From the NCBI GenBank assembly GCA_917880885.1, contig OU862923.1, positions 27,233,770 through 27,297,769 of the forward strand: a stretch of 64,000 bases of DNA. The letters are read 5' to 3'. Positions 11,269-23,106 of this stretch are shown here, piece by piece. The notes beneath the pieces are model-generated. The model was not told the origin of the DNA and ran no database searches. It was given only the letters and a program-made list of their open reading frames with translations. Source of the stretch: Limnephilus marmoratus (lineage: Eukaryota; Arthropoda; Insecta; Trichoptera; Limnephilidae). The position numbers were made by a program, and so were the translations under genes. The stretch's first letter is position 1. Every line of letters begins with the position of its first letter.

Positions 11269-11975
11269 ACCCAAAGGATCATGACATTATAAACGAGCGT
11301 TGACATATTACGTTCAAGAATGCATTCATCTTAAGTTAAATAAGCCTGTGGAAATGACTGGTATGCTTTTCATTGCAGCAACCGGTCGGCGCATAATTCC
11401 CAGACCTTTGCAGTGTAAAGATCAATAATAATTATACTATTATTATTTAACCCCTCATGATGTTTAGCTGGTATAAAACAATAATTTTAATATAAAATGT
11501 CTCTAAATACAGCTATCGAAAATATGATGTGTATATATAAAAAAAGTTGTTTTAAAAAATAGGACTATTTTTTTATTTTTTGTCGTGCTAGTTTATTTTT
11601 CATCTGCGTTTTTTTTATGATTAAAAGTTTATTTTGCCCGGATATTATATTCTATACTCATAATATAAAAACGTTTTTATTCAGTTCATGCGTTACAATT
11701 TATTAACAAAAGCTTTTTTTGGTGTTGAGTTCATACAAATTAATATTTTTCACTGTATTACAGATCACACCTTAGAATTTTTATAGCACATATTTTAAAT
11801 TTTGTCAGTCTATAGATAATTTAATATTCTACACATTAGTGTACCATTCGCATGTTATAAACCTTCTCATTCCTTTGTGAAACCGAGCACATTACGAGCA
11901 GTGGATATATTAAGGACTTTTTATGATATAAAAAATGATAAGGAAAGTGGTAACAGAATGTGTTTTATTAATTTA

Positions 11976-11981
11976 AATAAA
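11976..11981 (+). terminator. Candidate polyadenylation signal of elongin B
   Basis: AATAAA lies about 710 bp after the elongin B stop, in an AT-rich stretch (11269-11990) that looks like 3' UTR and has no other coding sequence. Confidence 0.45.
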
Positions 11982-12217
11982 CCGTAAAATGTATTCTAGT
12001 GTTTTATTAATATTTTTACTACTCCAATTTTTATATTTTGTGATTGAATTTTCTCCCAATCTTATTAGATATTTAGACAGTTTTGAAAACACAAATTCTA
12101 TTTTATCTGGTGTTATACGTAAACCATTTCCATTTCTAACCCCCTGGGCTCAGATATCATAGGGCTCTAACGTTCAAATCTTAACAATTTAACACAGTAG
12201 AATAATTGTTGTAGGTA

Positions 12218-12344
12218 GGGGACATACATTAATTACGTGAGCAGTTTTTCTTCCAATCTAGACCCCCCCCCCTTGGTGAGATAAATTTGGGCCACTTATG
12301 CTGGACACCCCCCCCCCCCCTATTTTTGAGCTCACGTAATTAAT
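12218..12344. mobile_element. Short MITE (family 3, copy 1)
   Basis: The ends ACATACATTAATTACGTGAGC and GAGCTCACGTAATTAAT are inverted repeats around a C-rich core with two poly-C runs. The copy at 59497-59603 has matching ends (GGGGGCATACATTAATTACG) in opposite orientation. Confidence 0.8.
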
Positions 12345-12424
12345 AAGGAGAGGAGAGTTCTGGGAAGGTAAAGGGTTTAAGGGGTGGGTAGGAATCTGGG
12401 GTTCAGTGTGTCCTGGTCATCTGC

Positions 12425-12850
12425 CTCCAAGACCTAGACAAACCTTACCTCGTGAACCTGGGCACCCCTACTAAATCACCAAACGTAGCGAACCATACAT
12501 AAATACATAATAATTTTTTTTTCGAATCCCATAGAGCAAACAACGAGCAACACTTCTGCCATAGGTCACCCCAAGTGGTTTGCTATGTTTGGTGACTAAG
12601 CAGGGATGTCCGGGGTCAGGTTTGTCGGGATCTTGGCGGCCGATGTGTCTGTCACCAACAGGGTGGCAGGCCAGGTCGGGAGACTGGTTGAGACAGATAT
12701 TTTGATCTCTCCAGCAGGACTTTCTCAGAACATTGCCTTGCATCGCAGTGGAAAGGATGGATTGACACACAGCATCCCCAAAGATGAATTAGACCCTGAG
12801 TGAAATTATTTTCCTTAGGGCCTCCTGTGTGAAGCTAATGTAAAAAAAGA
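12425..12850 (+). repeat. SINE-like repeat (copy 1) ending in the LINE family A hairpin tail
   Basis: The main body (about 12555-12850) matches 50050-50437: TAGGTCACCCCAAGTGGTTT, then TTGGTGAC and a TCTTGGCGGC block. It ends with CACACAGCATCCCC, a hairpin (CCCTGAGTGAAATTATTTTC and TTAGGG) and TGTAAAAAAAG, the same end as LINE family A. An inverted piece of the head (TCACCAAACGTAGCGAACC) lies just upstream at about 12425-12492. No coding capacity was seen. Confidence 0.75.
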
Positions 12851-14073
12851 GCAGTTGGCTCTGGATTTAGAGGTCGCGGATCATAAATTTGATTTGAATG
12901 AACAAAAAAAATTATGGAATTTTTCACATAAAATTTAACTAAATTAAAATACAGTTGATTACGCTTAATTGGTACACCGGTTTATCGGGAGAGCCAGTTA
13001 TTTGGGACCAAACTCCAGGGAAATACCAGTTATCTGGGACACTATTCCGTTTAATTGGGACAAATTCTGAGATGCAAAATATTTTCTAATTAAACATTTG
13101 CCGTCCGCCGACATTCATCAATGTAAAGTTATTCAGTAGGGTAAAGCAAGGTTATTTGGTGATATTTTTGATTTATCGTCATGTACTTTGAAAAATAAGG
13201 ATATTAAAAATTTACAAAAATATTTATTGCTTAGGTACATTATTTCAGCACATATTTTAAAAAGAAAAAATAAAATAATAACTAACATAACACAAGAAAA
13301 CTTTCAAATGTAAATCACCAAAAGATATAGGTAATTTGGTTATAGGTAAGGTTATTTGGTTATAGAGGGTGTTTTATTTGGTGATACTCCTCCCTTCGAC
13401 TGTAAATAGGTAAAATAACATTAAATGTGTTTTTAAATCTTGAACGAGATTATAAAATATTGATTACCCATGCGTCACATGTGTTATCATCTTCGTCTTC
13501 TTGCTTTTGTACGTAGTGGAACAGAAATCGCAATAAATCCACTTTCCTTTCGTTTTATATTACTCGTCTTCTGAAAAAGTTTTCATACACATACCACATT
13601 TCTACTCATTATCGATTCCACTTGGTTTTAAGGATTTTGTGGAAAAATAATAATTCTGCATGATGTTGATGGTTCTGACGGTTCTACCTTTTTTGACGAA
13701 AAAGATTTTTCGGCGCGAGGTTTAACGGATTTTGCGGACACTTAATTAATCCTACGTAATGATGATGATACTGACTGATCTACCTTTTTTTGTCAATGAG
13801 GTGTCCAACATTTTGCGGGGAATCTCTTTTAATTCGTGTCGTTGATGTTGGAATATTGTGGGAAATTTTGAAAATGTCTTCAAAATCAGTTTTCTTTTTG
13901 TTGGAACTGTGATGGTTAATGCTTTTTCTGTTAATTGAGAAGGTCCTAAGACTTCTGGACTTCTTTATTAATTTCAAGGCATTTTTGAAATTTATTTTTT
14001 GAAAAACTGCGCGCATACGCTGGTTTACGTTTGGAGATGTCATCATATATTCATTCAAACTCCGACTCCAGAA
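12851..14073. other. AT-rich intergenic region with short reiterated motifs
   Basis: Variants of TTATTTGGTGATA occur at about 13155, 13335, 13350 and 13370, and again near 14430-14460. Positions 12955-13075 contain repeated GGGAC/TTGGGAC phrases reminiscent of a pogo/Tigger end, without proof. A 92-codon minus-strand open frame (13780-14058) has no recognisable homology. Confidence 0.35.
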
Positions 14074-14326
14074 GAGCGATTCTATATCTTTTGTGGGATC
14101 GTTATGAGATAATGGACGTTTTCTCCTGTCAGATTTGTGATTTATTTGCTTTTCCTAAGTATAACGTACATTAAATGAATTCATGATCATGCATACTTGC
14201 AGTAATTCATGTTTAAAACGATCAAAACTAAAATATGTTACAGTAAATATGTAAAAATCGCACAAATCTGACTGGAGATCACGTCCGTTATCTCATAACG
14301 ATACCACAAAAGACATAGAATCGCTC
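14074..14326. mobile_element. Inverted-repeat element of about 250 bp
   Basis: A left arm of about 70 bp (GAGCGATTCTATATCTTTTG onward) is the inverted copy of the right arm ending AGACATAGAATCGCTC, with about 10% mismatch. The 115-bp loop is AT-rich. No second copy was seen. Confidence 0.75.
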
Positions 14327-15059
14327 GGCAGGCTGCTTTCAATGGACGATACACTCCGATATCTAATGGCTGTAAGAGGTGGCTAGTGAATATAATAAAT
14401 ATTTAACGAATGGTAACTTGGTGACAGGTAATTTGGTGAGGATAGGAAATTTGGTGATATGTTTAAATAGACCAAAACAACCTTAAAACTGTTCACCGAC
14501 CTAATATGCATGATGATAATTCACCATTAATCCAGAAGTTGAATTATAGAAAATAAAAATAAATGTTAAAAATCACAATTCGTTAAGTCCAAAAAAACAT
14601 TTAAAAAAACTTAATATTACCCACAAATTACTTAAGCTCCTACCAAAAAAAAAGTAGGACAGCTGCCATTTTTTTTAAGTATGACTATGCAGCGTACTTT
14701 ACTGATTAAAATAAGGTGTAAAACCTAAACATACCTTCAGAAATCCCAGATTACTTGATAAATTACAATTTGAAGTCGCCACAGCACATTGAAAGTTGTA
14801 AAAATATTTTTCGTTTGAGTAAAATTATTTTCTGTTTCACTGACCACGTAAAAACTTGCGAAGTTGATTTATTATGGTTCACAGATCTGTTTTCCATCTA
14901 CGATTCTAATTTCAAAGTTGTGTACTGCATGGTAAATTTAATAATTACAAAATTCTACACTATCACCACATTACCTGTATCACCAGATAACCTCGCCTTA
15001 CCCTACATAGTGCACTGCAGCGCGGGTAAGAAGTCTTGAGTGTATTTCTCTACTTATTA
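14327..15059. other. AT-rich intergenic stretch
   Basis: Nothing beyond two TTTGGTGA phrases near 14410-14460. The open frame at 14755-15039 has no recognised motif. Confidence 0.3.
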
Positions 15060-15185
15060 TAAATTAAAGTCGACCGCCGCGTCTGTCTATCTGTTCGCGA
15101 TAAACTCTTGAACGGATTTTCATGCGGTTTTCACCGATAGATAGAATGATTCATGAGAAAGGTTTATAATGAAAAAGAATCCTGA
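15060..15185 (+). repeat. Dispersed repeat with GTCTGTCTRTCTGTTCGCG start, copy 1
   Basis: This copy shares GATAAACTC, ACGGATTTTCATGCGGTTTT and CACCRATAGATAGA with 28414-28540. This block is widespread in arthropod genomes as part of interspersed (possibly Helitron-type) repeats. The class is not proved here. Confidence 0.65.
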
Positions 15186-15371
15186 TTCACTTTCACTGGT
15201 TCAACCATTGAACAACTATGGCAACGACATCTGGACGGGGCGTGTGGAGTGGATCTTAAAATTGACACCGAACCAAATATATTACTTTATTATTATTTTT
15301 AACTCCTAGCATTTTATTTTCAAAGGGTCAAGTATAAATCACCGTTTGATGATTTACAATTGTTACCTGAC

Positions 15372-15823
15372 TTAAGCCTCGATTACATTGAGCGAGTCTA
15401 CAAGCTACTAGCCGGTAAGTTTAAAAGCGGGTGAATCGGCGAGTGAGATTGTCATGACACATAAAACTGTCTACTCGGTCAGTAGCGACAGTAGCAGCTA
15501 AAATAACGACTCCTGCGTGAACCAATTCGGTTGACATTTTGTAAAAAACTTGAGCTCGCAGGTAGCGCCACACGCTAGTAGTGAGAATAACGGCTCCCGC
15601 GTGAACTAATTCTGACAGTTGCGAAATCAGCTGTTGGTAGGCCACCATCTTGAGTATTCTTGAGCGAGTAGCGAGTAAAGTTGACTACCTTTCAATTTTT
15701 TTCGTAGATGGTCCACAATTTGCTAGTTAGATAGTAGTACAATTACACTGAGTGAGTTTATTAAAAGATAGTGAATTTCCCAGATAGTAACTTGTAAACT
15801 CGCTCAATGTAATCGAGGCTTAA
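15372..15823. mobile_element. 452-bp MITE (family 4, copy 1)
   Basis: The termini TTAAGCCTCGATTACATTGA and its inverse at the right end flank a non-coding core. The core contains an internal partial duplication (CGTGAACYAATTC at about 15520 and 15600). The inverted copy at 56371-57255 carries a LINE insertion. The TTAA at both ends could be a piggyBac-type target site, but copy 2 does not support this. Confidence 0.85.
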
Positions 15824-17101
15824 GTAAATATGATAAGCTCGTTCACTCTTGTAATTCCTATGACTCCTAACGTTCCCCAACTCCATGGCGTTCAACCGGG
15901 TTCGATGAGTCCAGCGAAACTCTCAATAGCCCGGCAGAATCGAAGGAGCAAGTCTGAGGAATCGAGTCCATTTGGCTGAACTCTGAATCGGTCTTGAGTT
16001 CGTAAAATAAGTAGAATGACATACCTCTAATTTTTAGTGACCATTTTTTAATGTTTAGGTGCTTTAGGAACACATTTTACCCTCCCCACTTACTATATTA
16101 TATTTATGATGTGTATACTTGTATGCCTTTAAGAGCGTTTAACCAGCCAGCGGACGAAAATCCACATTTCGTCGAAAGTTGTTCTTCCGATCGTGCAGGG
16201 CGGTTACATTGAGAAAGATTAATTATTCTCCGTACCAGCTTTTTTAAATTATAACTCAATATCGAATTTATTTCAATCCAAATTAGCTTTAATTTATACC
16301 TTCATCCAAAAATGCTGAAAGGCGTGATGATAAAACTATTAAAATAGTGTACTTTTTGTAGTTATTTTTTGATTATAAGTATTTATCATTTTTCAATAAT
16401 GTCTAAATTTAATAAGAATGTTAAAAAAATCTGAAATATATTAGTTTGTAAGTGCGCAAATAAATACACAAATGGACCAATTTTCGTCAAGAAACACATG
16501 TACGTACATATTTTTTAATGATTTTATTGAAACTAAAATTAAAATTCTAATACATAACTCTGCTAGATAATGTATTGATTTATTTTACTGCATGATTACA
16601 TTATTTGAAATGGGTGTGGTATAATACAAAAACTTTTTTGAAAATTTAACAAATCTGCCAACGACCTATGGAATAACCTTATTACACTAAAAATTAAAAT
16701 AAATTCTAAAAATTTATTACATACGAATGCTAGATAAAAGAACAATCTTTCGAAATCCATTTATAATTTTTTGTGGAAAAGAGTCAATACGTCAAAAAAC
16801 TTTTTTGAAAATGACGTATTTCCGGCTTTCTCTGGTAATGCCCTCTTAACCCTCTGATTAATGAGTTATTTTTTTAACGTTTACATGGTAGGAGTGAGTT
16901 AATTTTCAAGTTTTTCTTAATTTTAAGTAATCGATTTAATTAAATATCTTCTTAACTTTTTTTCTACGTAAGTTAATTTCGGAGATTTTTTTATTACTCT
17001 AACCTTTTCTTATTGCATTATAAATTATAGTTGGACAAATGGAATGTAGTACGGCCGCACGTAAGCGGCGATACTATAAATGGATCGTTCGAGTGCCTCC
17101 G
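15824..17101. other. AT-rich intergenic region
   Basis: No gene or element was recognised. It is bounded on the right by the hAT target duplication at 17102. Confidence 0.35.
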
Positions 17102-17204
17102 CATACGTACAGGGCCGCCGAGAGGGCACGTTGGTCAAGTCTGAAACTTGGGGCCCGGGCCGAAGGGGGGTCCGGGTGTGCGGATTTTTGACTAATAAAA
17201 GCCA

Positions 17205-17585
17205 ATGAATGACACTCGGAGCGGACGCGGGCCGGGCCCGCACGCTCCGTGGGCCCAGCTGTCAAACACGCCAGGAAACTTTTCAGAACATTTAAATCCA
17301 CTGCAGTTACTAAATACTTTTTCAAACCAAAAACTGTCAAATCTCTTCTCTAATGTAGTAATTGCCATTCGAATTTTCTGTACTCTGCCCATAACAGTTG
17401 CGGAAGCAGAAAGATCTTTTATTTTGTTGTCTAGAGTGAAAATTTTTTTGCGTTCCACAATGAGTCAAGAACGTTTAACAAGTTTGGGAATGTTATCCTT
17501 AGAAAATGGTCTGGTCAGAAACTTGGACTTTGATGATATTATAAATAGCTTTGCAAACAAGAAAAGTAGAAAAGCAATTTTATAG
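17205..17585 (+). pseudogene. hAT transposase C-terminal dimerisation domain, fragment
   Basis: The frame contains FSNVVIAIRIFCTLPITVAEAERSF, then STMSQERLTSLGMLSLE and DFDDIINSFANKKSRK. This is the hAT C-terminal dimerisation domain as found in ZMYM- and TTF-zinc-finger-type relatives. The conserved ERSF and the LGMLSLE helix are present. The zinc finger and DDE core are absent, lost by internal deletion between the left terminus and about 17230. The ATG at 17205 is not a true start. The stop at 17583 is probably the natural end of the protein. Confidence 0.88.
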
Positions 17586-17785
17586 ACGACAATTTTTTTG
17601 CCTTATTTTATTTATTTATTAACATTCAAACCTGCTAAACTGCTTATGTAGTTTGTCAACAGGTACATAATGACAACATTTTTGCATATTACATGGTACA
17701 ATGGCAAACAGTATGTAGGTATGTATAATGTTAAATTACAAAATAGGATAAATATAAATATGTAAAAAGTAGTATATAAGCCATA

Positions 17786-18168
17786 TACAGGGTGTTAAGG
17801 GACGTACTTGACTTACTTTAACCAGTGATTCCTGACATTATTTGGAGTAAAAAATGTAAATGAAATTTTGGTCTCCGGTGACTTTTTTTGACAACTTTTT
17901 TTTTTTTCAAAATTTTTTTCTTCAAAATCAAACAAAAAAAAATTCTTCCACACTTCGTCACTGGTCACTCAGCCGAGAATCTGACCAACCTCTTACCCCA
18001 CCTCCAACTGTCCAACACCTACCATTTTTTATGTTTTTGTAGAAAAAATAAATAAAAAAAACATCAAAAATGTCACCGGAGACCAAAATTTCATTTACAT
18101 TTTTTACTCCAAATAAAGTCAGGAATCACTGGTTAAAGTAAGTCAAGTACGTCCCTTAACACCCTGTA
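17786..18168. mobile_element. TACAGGGTG-ended MITE (family 5, copy 1)
   Basis: The ends are TACAGGGTGTTAAGGGACGT and its inverse ending ACACCCTGTA, with arms of about 115 bp including GGAGTAAAAAATGTAAATG and GGTCTCCGGTGAC. Other copies: a single end at 26639 and a full, more diverged one at 29758-30135. Such ends with TA duplications are typical of Tc1/mariner-like MITEs. It lies inside the hAT element. Confidence 0.9.
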
Positions 18169-18344
18169 TAACAAACAAGTACAAATGAAATTAATATGAA
18201 CAAATGAATATAATCAACAAGTACTTCTGTAGTTTAATATACATGAGGTAATACACATTTATAATGATTTTCCATTTCCTTGGAATGTGAATTCAAAATA
18301 GGAAAATAAGGTCTTCGGTAGGGCATCAATATAAACCTTCAGTA

Positions 18345-21300
18345 TCTAATAATAATAATAATAACGTAGTATTTATATAGCGCAGTTTTGTGATATTTCA
18401 CTTCAAGTGCGCTTGATTATAATAAACTTAAAATTAACCTATAGTGTTCCTTACGAGTCCTTAAAAAATTATTTAAATAATGTGAAATAACGAATATACA
18501 AAATATACAAAGCAATTCCTAAAGAACAATATTAACAACAATAGTGAGTGCTGTTTTGGCATAGGACAATATATAATGATAAACCATCACGGTGCCATTC
18601 AACAAGAATCATTTAAAATAAATTATATAGAATAGGAGGCATTTAGCATTTAGAAATAATACAAATAATACAAAATCAGAGTGCACATAAAACTATAGTA
18701 AGGAGGTAATCGAAACCAAACAATTACCAGAAACTTGAGGAACATGACTTATTATAGTAGATTGAAAAGGAGTTAAAATTCATGAAAGGTATGATTTTTT
18801 AAATAAGTTGGTTTTTAAAGCTCTTTTGAATTCAGCCGAGTTCTGGATATTAGTAAGAGCTGAGGGAAGTTTGTTCCAAATGAGCGGGCCAGTTACACGT
18901 AAAGATCGATCATAGTAAACGGCTCGATTTGACCTAGAAAGTTCGATTAAACGATTAGTAACATCTAGATCTGCTGACCTTAGAGTAAGCTGCCTATCGC
19001 TTAAGTTTTGTCGGACACATAGTTCCGATATATAGGCTGGCGCCATTCCTTGCAATGCTTTGAAGGTCATTAAGCAGATCTTGAACTCTATTCTTTCAGG
19101 GCATCGAAGCCAATGAAGATCCCTTAGAAGCGGGGTTATACGGCAATACTTAGATTCACCAAAAATCATTCTTGCCGCAGCATTAAAAGCGGATTGGATT
19201 CTATTGAATTGTTTTTTAGGCAAGCCAGCATACGCACTATTACAATAGTCCATACGTGAGACAACGAACGAATTTATGAGTGACTTTGCTCCATCAGAGG
19301 GAAGGCAATGCCTGATTGATTTTATCTGCCTTAGATGGAAAAAGCCAGAACTTACAGCTTTTGAAATTTGTGATTCAAGAGAAAGACTATTGTCTATAGT
19401 GAAACCTAGAAATTTTATTTCTGTAGAAGGGATTATATCTGTGCCCTGAATATGGATTGGATTAGAGTCGATGAGGGCTTGCCTTCCAGGAGAAGCTATC
19501 CAAATAAATTCCGTCTTGGTCGGATTAAGTTTGATTTTATTGACAGACATCCAACTTGAGACTGTGTCAATGAAACTAACCACCTCGTTTTTAAGGACGT
19601 CTTTTTCATCCGGGGAACAAAACTTGAAAATGAAACGATCTTCTGCATAGCCTTGTGATTCAAAGCCAGCTGATTGAATGAGTTTCTCGAGGCGATTCGT
19701 ATAGAGAATGAAAAGGATGGGACCCAAGACAGAACCCTGGGGAACTCCACATTCTATGGGAGTTTCAGGTGAAGTACAATTATTGAAAATTACTGAGGCT
19801 ACTCGTCCAGACAGGTATGATGTCATCCATTGGAGAACATCACCTCAAACGCCAAATTCGGTTTCAAGCACATTTAATAAAATACTATGATCTACCGTGT
19901 CAAATGCCGCACTCATGTCAAGAACAGATACCAAACCCAACTTACCTGCTTCCATCCCGATGATCAAGTCTGAAATTAACCGCAGAAGAACAGTTTCCAT
20001 TGAATGAAACTGTCGATAAGCGAATTGATTTTTGGCAAATAGACCGGCGGAGTTCAAGTAGGTACCCCACCAATTGTTTGGCAACGATTTTCTCAAGCAG
20101 TTTAGAAAGGAATGGTAGATTGGATATCGGCCTGTAATTATCCGTATTGTCAGTATCAAGATTTTGTTTTTTTAGAATCGGAGTTATTATTGATTTCTTG
20201 AGTGTTCCCGGTACAAGTGAATTTACTAATGACTTCTGGATAATTGCGGTAATTACAGGCGCTATATCCGGAAGACATTGTTTTAAGAGCCAGGTAGGTA
20301 TGGGGTCTTGAGTGCATTGCTTGTTAGGGCAAGACTTTATAGCACGCGTGAAATCTTCTTCCGTTACTGCTGCAAAAGTAGAGAAGTCACCCGAGAGCGG
20401 ACTTGATGCTGCGACAGAAGACGATCCTACCACACTGAGGGCCTGAATTTGTTCAACCTTACTTCTGAAGTATGTTGCGAGGCTGTTTGCTTCAAGAGAG
20501 GAATCAACCCTATTGTTGCTCTCTCCAGACAGAGTCCTTATATTTTGCCAAAGTTTTCGAGGGTCCTTTTCTGTCTCAATTTGCTCACACCAAAAGTTAG
20601 ATTTCTTCTGTGTGACTTCTTCCTTGTAAACTTTTTGCTTGGTAATCCAAAGCTGCCGATTGCTGAAAGTCGGGTTTTGTCTGTAAATCCTCTCAAATTT
20701 CCGCATTTCCCTCTTCTTTTGAAGACATTCATCATCGAACCATTTGCTGCAATTCCTAATGCGGCAGACCTTCTCTGTGAAAGGAGCATTTTTATCGAGT
20801 AATGCCCGTAGCGTAGAATTATATAGAGTTACTAACTCTTCTGATTGGCTCTCGTTATACTTTTCCTTATCACAGAGAGGCGACGCTTTCAAATACTGCA
20901 AAATGCCTCGAAGTCGAATTCTCTCCAATTTCTGGAGACAACGGATTTGAACTCTAATTTTGGAGGATCGAAGGCAAACTCGGATGTGACGAGACGATGA
21001 TCCGATAGTCCAATGTCAGTAACATTTACGCTATTTGGGGGAAACCCAACCCGGGAAATGATTACATCGAGTGTACCCCCCGCGTCGTGTGTAGGTGAGT
21101 TCACCCACTGGTCGCAGCCGAAGTCACATAGAATTTTGGTGAATTTGAGGGCCAAGGGATTGGTTTTCTTTTCCAAGTGAATATTGACGTCTCCCAGAAT
21201 AATAACGTCGCAATTATAGTTAGAGGTGCATTCCAGGAGAGATCTAAATTCATTGAAAAAAATTGCGGTGGCTGCACATGACCCGGGACGGTAGATGGAA

Positions 21301-21820
21301 ATTATCACGAGGGATGCGCCATTAGCAGAAGCCTTGCAGCCGACAAACTCAAAAGTGGTATACACCTGACGTATCCCTATACTGTCTAAGCGAATACCAT
21401 TTTGCGCTACAATTGCAACTCCCCCGTGATTCGTAAAATTAATATTACTTGTGTCGGATTTTATCGGCCTTGCAGCTTCATACACCGAGAACCCACTTGA
21501 CCGAAGGGTTTTGATGGAGTAAGAGTCAGCATTTTCATGCCAAGTCTCCGATAGCGCCAAAATGTGAATACCTTTGCTAGTTATCAGATCCACAATGTCT
21601 TCGTGTTTATTGGCAATTGATCTCGCATTCCAAGCGGCAACATTTAGAGACTTGGGCAGGCGCAAATTCCTGGTTTGTGCTAACCGCAGGTTTTTAACTA
21701 ATCTAACCTTTCTCCCAGCTCTACAACCTCTTTTTCTACCTTTCCGTTGGGGAAGAAGTACACTATTGTTATTATCATTATCACTACCATTGTCACTTAA
21801 GGGTCGTAAAGCGTTATAAT
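18345..21820 (-). pseudogene. L2/CR1-like non-LTR retrotransposon, nearly full ORF2, inactivated
   Basis: Read on the minus strand, a basic N-terminal stretch (21818-21660) leads to an apurinic-type endonuclease starting LNVAAWNARSIANKHEDIVD and including ILALSETW, GDVNIHLE and GLSDHRLV (21665 to about 20900). The reverse transcriptase follows (DNYRPISNLPFLSKLLEK, AFDTVDHS, GVPQGSVLGPILF), ending LRDLHWL and IWNKLPSAL. There is a frameshift near 20900, another near 20100, and an in-frame TGA at 19847-19845. The catalytic YADD reads YAED (GYAEDRF). The 3' UTR ends with CTGCGCTATATAAATACTAC and a TTA microsatellite (about 18345-18365), an end typical of L2-type elements. The 5' end is truncated at about 21820. 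Confidence 0.9.
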
Positions 21821-22025
21821 ACCCATTTCCTTAGATTATATTTGACTTTTGCTGTAAAAATATTTATATTTTTAAATGTCATTGGTAATTTGTTAAATAT
21901 TCTGGGTACAATATAGTTTAGGGTTCTTTCACCGTATTTATTGGTACATTTCGGAACCACCAATCCTTCATTTTGAGTGAATCTTGTATTATGTTTATGG
22001 AAAACTCTTTTTCTATACATATTAT
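21814..22025 (-). pseudogene. RT C-terminal tail of a second LINE
   Basis: HKHNTRFTQNEGLVVPK, then YGERTLNYIVPRIFNKLP matches the end of CR1/Jockey/RTE-type reverse transcriptases (pattern HxxxTR, VP, YGxRS, PxxxNxLP). It is a fragment lying just beyond the truncated 5' end of the L2-like copy. Confidence 0.65.
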
Positions 22026-22466
22026 TTTATAGCCTATATTATTATTTTATAGTTTGTGGAGTTTTTACTATAATTTAAAAAATATTCCATTACTAACGTA
22101 TCTGTGTTGATATTATAATAATTTAATTTAGCCTTAAGATATAATGAACAACGAAGAATATGTAAATACACATACACAGTAGCCTAAAACAATAAACACA
22201 AGTATTTTATTATCAGTATTCACCATAACTTTTTAAATATTTCCATTGAATAATTATGCTAAATTCGAATGATTGGTAAAATGGTATAAGATACAAGAAA
22301 ATAAGAAAAGGTAATGAAATAGTATTCCTATCAATAGCAGGTTAGCATGACACTTTTAATTGGTTTTTCTCTCCCCCCCCCCCCCCCGGTAAGTTGTGGG
22401 GAGGGGGCCCGGTATAGTCTACTAGACTTGGGGCTTAGATTGGCTGTCAGCGGCCCTGCATGCGTA

Positions 22467-23040
22467 TGACGATACTCCTTTTTTTTTTTTTTCCTCACCA
22501 TAAAGAGACAATGCTCTTGTGTTTGGTGAGGGAGTTCTAGCTCAATTAGTAAATTAAAAGATCATGTAAGTTAGTAATAACGGCTATTGTAAATAATAAG
22601 TAGGTTAAAAAATCATGTATAAATTTAAAAATAAAAATGATGAAGAGTTTAAAAAAATCACAATATAAATTTAAAAAATCATTATAAATGAAAGAATCAT
22701 GTGAGTTAGTAACAAAAGTTATTGTAATAAGTAAGTAAAGGATATGCAAGAAAGAACGCAAGATTTATACAATAGTAGACTTAGAGATATACAAACTAAA
22801 AAATGAGAGAGAAAGAAGGAATGAACGATTTATAAAATAGCAGACTTTAAGATATAAAGTAAACATATTTGGGACTTTTATAGCAGTTTAAGGTAATTTT
22901 AAAGGGTTAAGAAAATTAATTCCTGTTTTAACATGCCGAAATTAAAAGAAATTGGATCATAGTGACTTAGCAACAATACAAAGAAAAAAACAATTTATTT
23001 CAACAATTTATATTTAGTACTTATCGTATTGAAACATCAT
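22467..23040. other. AT-rich flank between the hAT element and OVCA2
   Basis: Reiterated AT-rich phrases (AAAAATCATGTA, TTAGTAATAA) suggest a decayed tandem repeat. No coding sequence was recognised. On the minus strand a further AATAAA (22999-22994) could serve OVCA2. Confidence 0.3.
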
Positions 23041-23046
23041 TTTATT
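23041..23046 (-). terminator. Candidate polyadenylation signal of OVCA2
   Basis: AATAAA on the minus strand, 61 bp past the OVCA2 stop codon. Confidence 0.45.
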
Positions 23047-23106
23047 ATTCAAGAATTTCAATTAATTGGGGACAAAATCAATTAGCCTAAATGCACCAGC
23101 CTGAAA

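Larger units (their letters stand above)
17110..22458 (+). mobile_element. Internally deleted hAT DNA transposon with nested insertions
   Basis: The termini CAGGGCCGCCGAGAG (left) and CAGGGCCGCTGACAG (right, reverse complement) are hAT-type. Both ends also share a GGGGCCC-rich subterminal block. They are flanked by CATACGTA (17102-17109) and CATGCGTA (22459-22466), a 7/8 match to the 8-bp duplication expected for hAT. Only the C-terminal part of the transposase remains near the left end (17205-17585). The TACAGGGTG MITE (17786-18168), the L2-like LINE (18345-21820) and an RT tail (21814-22025) sit inside it, so they arrived later or were carried along. Confidence 0.85.

Noticed and set aside
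13780..14058. 92-codon minus-strand gene
   Set aside because: No homology, AT-driven composition (Lys, Asn, Ser-rich), no splice partners seen.
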